From Deltaproteobacteria bacterium (GTDB lineage: Bacteria; Desulfobacterota; Desulfobaccia; Desulfobaccales; 0-14-0-80-60-11): DNA of 9,133 nt. Shown here one piece after another: positions 6,208-9,133 of the stretch (its first letter is position 1; each line of letters opens with the position of its first letter). Under the pieces are notes generated by a model. The model saw nothing but the letters and a program-made list of their open reading frames with translations. It made no database searches and was not told where the DNA came from. Location: contig JAKAGH010000118.1 in assembly GCA_021817645.1 (NCBI GenBank), positions 1 through 9,133 on the forward strand, read 5' to 3'. The position numbers and the translations under genes are program-made.

Positions 6208-7959
6208 ATGACATGGTTCGTAAATCTCTCCACCCGGAACAAACTCTTGTGCGGCTTTGGTTTGATCGTCCTGTTCCTGGCCCTGGTGGTAGTTGTCGCC
6301 TATCGGGGCATCACCTCCGTCCAAGAGGTCTATAAGACTCTTTTAAGGGAAGAGGTCGAGGTGGTGGCCAACCTCATCGAATTCCGGGCCAATATGAACC
6401 GGCAGCGGCTGGACATGCTGCGGATAGTCTCCACCAACGACAAAAGAGAACAACAGGCCATTGAAAAAGAGGTCAAAAAAAGTTCCGGGGTAAACGATAA
6501 GATCCTGGATACTCTCACCCGGATAGGTATCAAGGATCAGACTTTCATCAAAAGTTTGGACGAGTTTAAGGTTCTCAGTAATGCTTATCGTCAAACCCGG
6601 GACGAGGAAATTGCCCTGATCTTCCAGGGAAAGCTCGATGATGCCAAAAAATTAGCGCTGACCGTGCAGGACGAGCGGTTCGAAAAGATGCGGCAAATGG
6701 CCCTGGATATCGCGGCCAAGGCCAAGACACGGGCTGCCCAGCAAGTCAAAGATGCGGATGAGATCGGGGCCAGGGCCATTACCATTTTCCTGATTGTGGG
6801 AGTGATGGCGGTGGTGATCAGTGGTTTACTGGTCATGTGGTTGACCCGCCTCATCGCCTTGCCGTTGCAAAGTATCGCCCAGGTGGCGGCCAAGATTTCC
6901 TCGGGAGACCTGGCGGTGGCCGTCTCCGGGGCGGACCGGGCCGATGAGGTGGGAGTTCTGGGGCAGGCGGTCACCAGGATGATCCAATATCTCAAGGAAA
7001 TGGCCGGGGTGGCCGACAGTCTGGCCGCCCGGGATTTTTCCGTCACGGTCCGGCCTCTTGGCGACGCGGACGTCCTGGGCAAGGCCTTTGCCGCCATGGT
7101 CATAAATATCCGGGAACTGGCCAAGGAGGTCCGGGGCGGAGTGGAGGTCCTGGCCTCGGCGGCCAGCGAAATCGTCACGGCCACCAGCGAGATCTCCGCC
7201 AGCGCGGCGGAATCCTCGACCGCGGTCAACGAAACCACGGCCACCGTCAGCGAGGCCAACCAGGCGGCGCAACTGTCGGCCCAAAAAGCAGGCTATGTCT
7301 CCGAAACCGCCCAAAAAACCGATCAGATCGCGCAAAGCGGCAAGAAATCCATGGCGGAACTCATCGACGGCATGAACCAGATCCGCAGCCAGATAGATTC
7401 CACCGCGGACAGTGTTTTACGCCTGAGTGAGCATAGCCAGGCCATCGGCGAGATCAACGACGCAGTGAACGACCTGGCCGAGCAATCGAACCTGTTGGCA
7501 GTCAATGCCTCCATCGAGGCCGCCAGGGCCGGGGAGGCAGGCAAGGGCTTCGCGGTGGTGGCCCAGGAAATTCGCAACCTGGCGGAACAGTCCAAGCAGG
7601 CCACTGGCCGCATCAAGGGCATCCTGAGCGACATCCAGAAGGCGATGAATGCCGCGGTCCTGGCCACCGAGCAAGGAACCAAGTCGGTGGAGGCCGGGGT
7701 CAAACAATCAGCCGTGGCCGGGGAATCCATCCGGACTCTGGCCGACAGTATCGCCGAGTCGGCCCAGGCCGCCATGCAAATCCTGGCCTCCACCCAGCAG
7801 CAGTTGGTGGGCATGGACCAGATCGTGGCGGCCATGGAAAACATCAAACAGGCCAGTGTCCAGAATGTCACCGCGGCCCGGCAGACCGAGACTGCGGCCC
7901 ACGATCTGCAAGGGGTCGGCGTCAGACTCAAGGAACTGGCCGAAAGTTATAAGGTTTAA
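6208..7959 (+). CDS. Transmembrane methyl-accepting chemotaxis receptor (4-helix sensor, HAMP)
   Basis: This 583-residue receptor is led by a strong RBS (AGGGGA, 8 nt before ATG). It has a first membrane helix at ~12-32, a periplasmic helical segment at ~33-188 of the 4HB_MCP size, a second membrane helix at ~190-212, and HAMP at ~213-265. A second HAMP-like stretch, SLAARDFSVTVRPLGDADVL, follows at ~271-290. The signalling domain runs to the C-terminus with the conserved hairpin tip NLLAVNASIEAARAGEAGKG (428-447). From tip to C-terminus is about 140 residues, longer than the 36H class of E. coli receptors and closer to 40H; this is a hand estimate. The C-terminus (LAESYKV) lacks an NWETF-type CheR tether. 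It senses an unknown periplasmic signal and works with the flanking CheW and CheA genes. In wsp operons the receptor gene is first; here it is fourth. Confidence 0.92.
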   Translation: MTWFVNLSTRNKLLCGFGLIVLFLALVVVVAYRGITSVQEVYKTLLREEVEVVANLIEFRANMNRQRLDMLRIVSTNDKREQQAIEKEVKKSSGVNDKILDTLTRIGIKDQTFIKSLDEFKVLSNAYRQTRDEEIALIFQGKLDDAKKLALTVQDERFEKMRQMALDIAAKAKTRAAQQVKDADEIGARAITIFLIVGVMAVVISGLLVMWLTRLIALPLQSIAQVAAKISSGDLAVAVSGADRADEVGVLGQAVTRMIQYLKEMAGVADSLAARDFSVTVRPLGDADVLGKAFAAMVINIRELAKEVRGGVEVLASAASEIVTATSEISASAAESSTAVNETTATVSEANQAAQLSAQKAGYVSETAQKTDQIAQSGKKSMAELIDGMNQIRSQIDSTADSVLRLSEHSQAIGEINDAVNDLAEQSNLLAVNASIEAARAGEAGKGFAVVAQEIRNLAEQSKQATGRIKGILSDIQKAMNAAVLATEQGTKSVEAGVKQSAVAGESIRTLADSIAESAQAAMQILASTQQQLVGMDQIVAAMENIKQASVQNVTAARQTETAAHDLQGVGVRLKELAESYKV

Positions 7960-8002
7960 GGACAGTTTTCAGTTGCAAGAAAGAGCCGCAAGCTGGGAAA
8001 GG

Positions 8003-8023
8003 AAAACGGTAAACGGAAAACGG
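8003..8023 (+). repeat. Three tandem heptamers in the cheA leader
   Basis: AAAACGG, TAAACGG and AAAACGG follow each other without gaps and end one base before the cheA ATG at 8025. The best Shine-Dalgarno-like run, AAGGA (7999-8003), overlaps the first base of the array and is 21 nt from the ATG; with a single heptamer it would be 7 nt away. A weaker GGAA (8015-8018) is 6 nt from the ATG. Related heptamers in inverted sense, CAGTTTT and CAGTTGC, stand at 7963-7976 just after the receptor gene. No terminator is seen in this 65-nt gap. Confidence 0.7.
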
Positions 8024-8024
8024 C

Positions 8025-9133
8025 ATGGGCAGTAAGGACGAAGAATTTCTCAAACGGCTGTTGGCGACCTTCAAGGTTGAGGCCGGAGAACATCTGCAGG
8101 CCATCTCTGCGGGGCTGCTGCAACTGGAGAAAGAAGCCGATCCGGAGAAAAGGGCGGCCCTCGTCCAAAACGTTTTCCGGGAAGCCCACAGTCTTAAGGG
8201 CGCGGCCCGTTCCGTCAGCCTGGGCGAAGTGGAGGCCGTTTGTCAGGCCCTGGAAAGTCTTTTCGCCCGGTGGAAGTCGCCGGCAACGGCAGCCTCTGCT
8301 GCAGAGTTCGACGCGCTATACCAGGCGCTCGACTTGCTGACAGGGTTGACGGAGGCCGGCGTCAGCGGCGCGGCCACCGTTGACCCGGTGCAGGTCCAGG
8401 CGGCCATCCGGCGTCTCCAGCGTGCGGCCCTGGAGCAACCGTCCTCCAGCCCCGGGCCGCCGCCTTTGGAGAGCGAGCTGCCTCCCCCATCTCCCGGACC
8501 GCAGGTTGCCCTGCGGCCGGCTGCCGCCGAGGCCGCCCCGGCTGAGTCGGTGCGGGTCTCCCGGGCCAAACTGGAGGAACTGCTGCAAGAGTCGGAGGAA
8601 TTCCTGGCTGCCAGACTGGCCACCGGCCAAATCCTCACCGAAGTCAACGCGGTCGAAGCGGACCTACGCAGGTGGGGGACGGAATGGGCCAAGATCCAGA
8701 CCTTGATCAGGGCCTGGCCCGGGAGCCTGGAAACCGCAGCCGCTCCCGGCCTGGAATCGTCCCCGGGCCTGCGGCTGCCTCAGGTCTTCGAATTTCTCCA
8801 GAGGAGCGAGACCCGACACAAGTCCCTGGAGGGCCGGGTGACCCGCCTGGCCCAGTCGGCGAAGCAAGGCTACTGGCTGTTGAGCCGCCTGGTGGAGGCC
8901 CTCACCACGGACCTGAAAAAGGTCCTGATGCTGCCGGTCCAGCCGGCTTTAGAAATCCTGCCCCGTTTGGTCCGGGACCTGGCCCGGGCCAGCGGCAAAG
9001 AGGCGGAGCTGGTTATCCGGGGCGGTGAGATCGAGATCGATAGACGGGTTTTGGATGAACTCAAGGACCCCCTGATCCATCTGGTCCGGAACTGCATCGA
9101 CCACGGCATCGAAAAACCGGAGGAGAGATCGGA
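8025..9133 (+). CDS. cheA: CheA-type histidine kinase (3' end missing)
   Basis: The frame opens at ATG 8025 and runs off the window; 369 residues are visible. Residues 1-105 are an HPt domain with the phosphorylation site H55 in FREAHSLKGAARSVSL. A Pro-rich linker (~138-172) follows with no recognisable CheY-binding P2 domain. P3 starts at SVRVSRAKLEELL (175-187) and is a long helical stretch to ~300. The join to the ATP-binding domain reads LEILPRLVRDLARASGK (309-325), and the N-box LIHLVRNCIDHGIE (350-363) is intact. The rest of the ATPase, the CheW-like P5 domain and any receiver domain are beyond the window. Canonical CheA has a shorter P3; the long form is typical of WspE/FrzE-like kinases, which end in a receiver domain, so one may be expected here. 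Next to two CheWs, a TPR-CheR and an MCP, it is the kinase of this pathway. Confidence 0.92.
   Translation, partial: MGSKDEEFLKRLLATFKVEAGEHLQAISAGLLQLEKEADPEKRAALVQNVFREAHSLKGAARSVSLGEVEAVCQALESLFARWKSPATAASAAEFDALYQALDLLTGLTEAGVSGAATVDPVQVQAAIRRLQRAALEQPSSSPGPPPLESELPPPSPGPQVALRPAAAEAAPAESVRVSRAKLEELLQESEEFLAARLATGQILTEVNAVEADLRRWGTEWAKIQTLIRAWPGSLETAAAPGLESSPGLRLPQVFEFLQRSETRHKSLEGRVTRLAQSAKQGYWLLSRLVEALTTDLKKVLMLPVQPALEILPRLVRDLARASGKEAELVIRGGEIEIDRRVLDELKDPLIHLVRNCIDHGIEKPEERS

Noticed and set aside
6591..7259. Long minus-strand frame (222 residues) inside the receptor gene
   Set aside because: Shadow of the GC-biased MCP codons; low-complexity Ala/Ser/Thr product without family features.
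8077..9028. Several open frames on both strands over the cheA region
   Set aside because: The frame from 8025 gives HPt, P3 and N-box motifs without interruption to the window end, so the others are shadows.

Overview
The window looks like chromosomal DNA from a GC-rich, Gram-negative bacterium. The evidence is an outer-membrane-type beta-barrel, Sec signal peptides, a periplasmic-type LytM peptidase and a transmembrane chemoreceptor. The mix of genes and the dispersed intergenic repeats suggest a Desulfobacterota (delta-proteobacterial) lineage. That is an impression from gene style, not a test. There is no phage, plasmid, tRNA, rRNA or CRISPR signal.

Region 1 (1-1140, + strand) is the 3' part of a cell-surface protein. 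A beta-barrel-like segment is followed by one clear SdrD-B/CNA-B-like domain with an acidic Ca-binding-type loop, then a second carboxypeptidase-regulatory-like domain. Its start lies before the window. Region 2 (1141-1701) is a gene-free convergent gap that holds four different repeat-like elements: a short GACGCAAAG-type repeat, a compact GC hairpin, a ~117-nt G/C-rich long hairpin, and a 128-nt MITE-like element with 19-nt terminal inverted repeats. Region 3 (1702-3474, - strand) encodes a small secreted beta-rich protein and an exported M23/LytM metallopeptidase with intact zinc ligands.

Region 4 (3712-9133, + strand) is the core of the window: a tightly packed chemosensory operon in the order cheW - cheR (with C-terminal TPR-like part) - cheW (with N-terminal extension) - transmembrane MCP - cheA (cut by the window end). 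The first three genes overlap, so they are probably translationally coupled. The gene complement matches the Wsp-type system of pseudomonads (and resembles Frz) rather than a flagellar chemotaxis cluster: TPR-containing CheR, two different CheWs, a receptor without the CheR-docking pentapeptide, and a CheA with a long coiled dimerisation region. The receptor sits fourth instead of first. Inferred logic: the periplasmic four-helix domain of the MCP senses a signal, the two CheWs couple it to CheA, CheR-TPR sets adaptation, and the output (CheA receiver domain, CheB, or a c-di-GMP enzyme) would lie beyond position 9133.

The most unusual regulatory detail is a perfectly phased 7-nt tandem repeat (three copies) directly before the cheA start codon. 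It places the best Shine-Dalgarno-like sequence 21 nt from the ATG.
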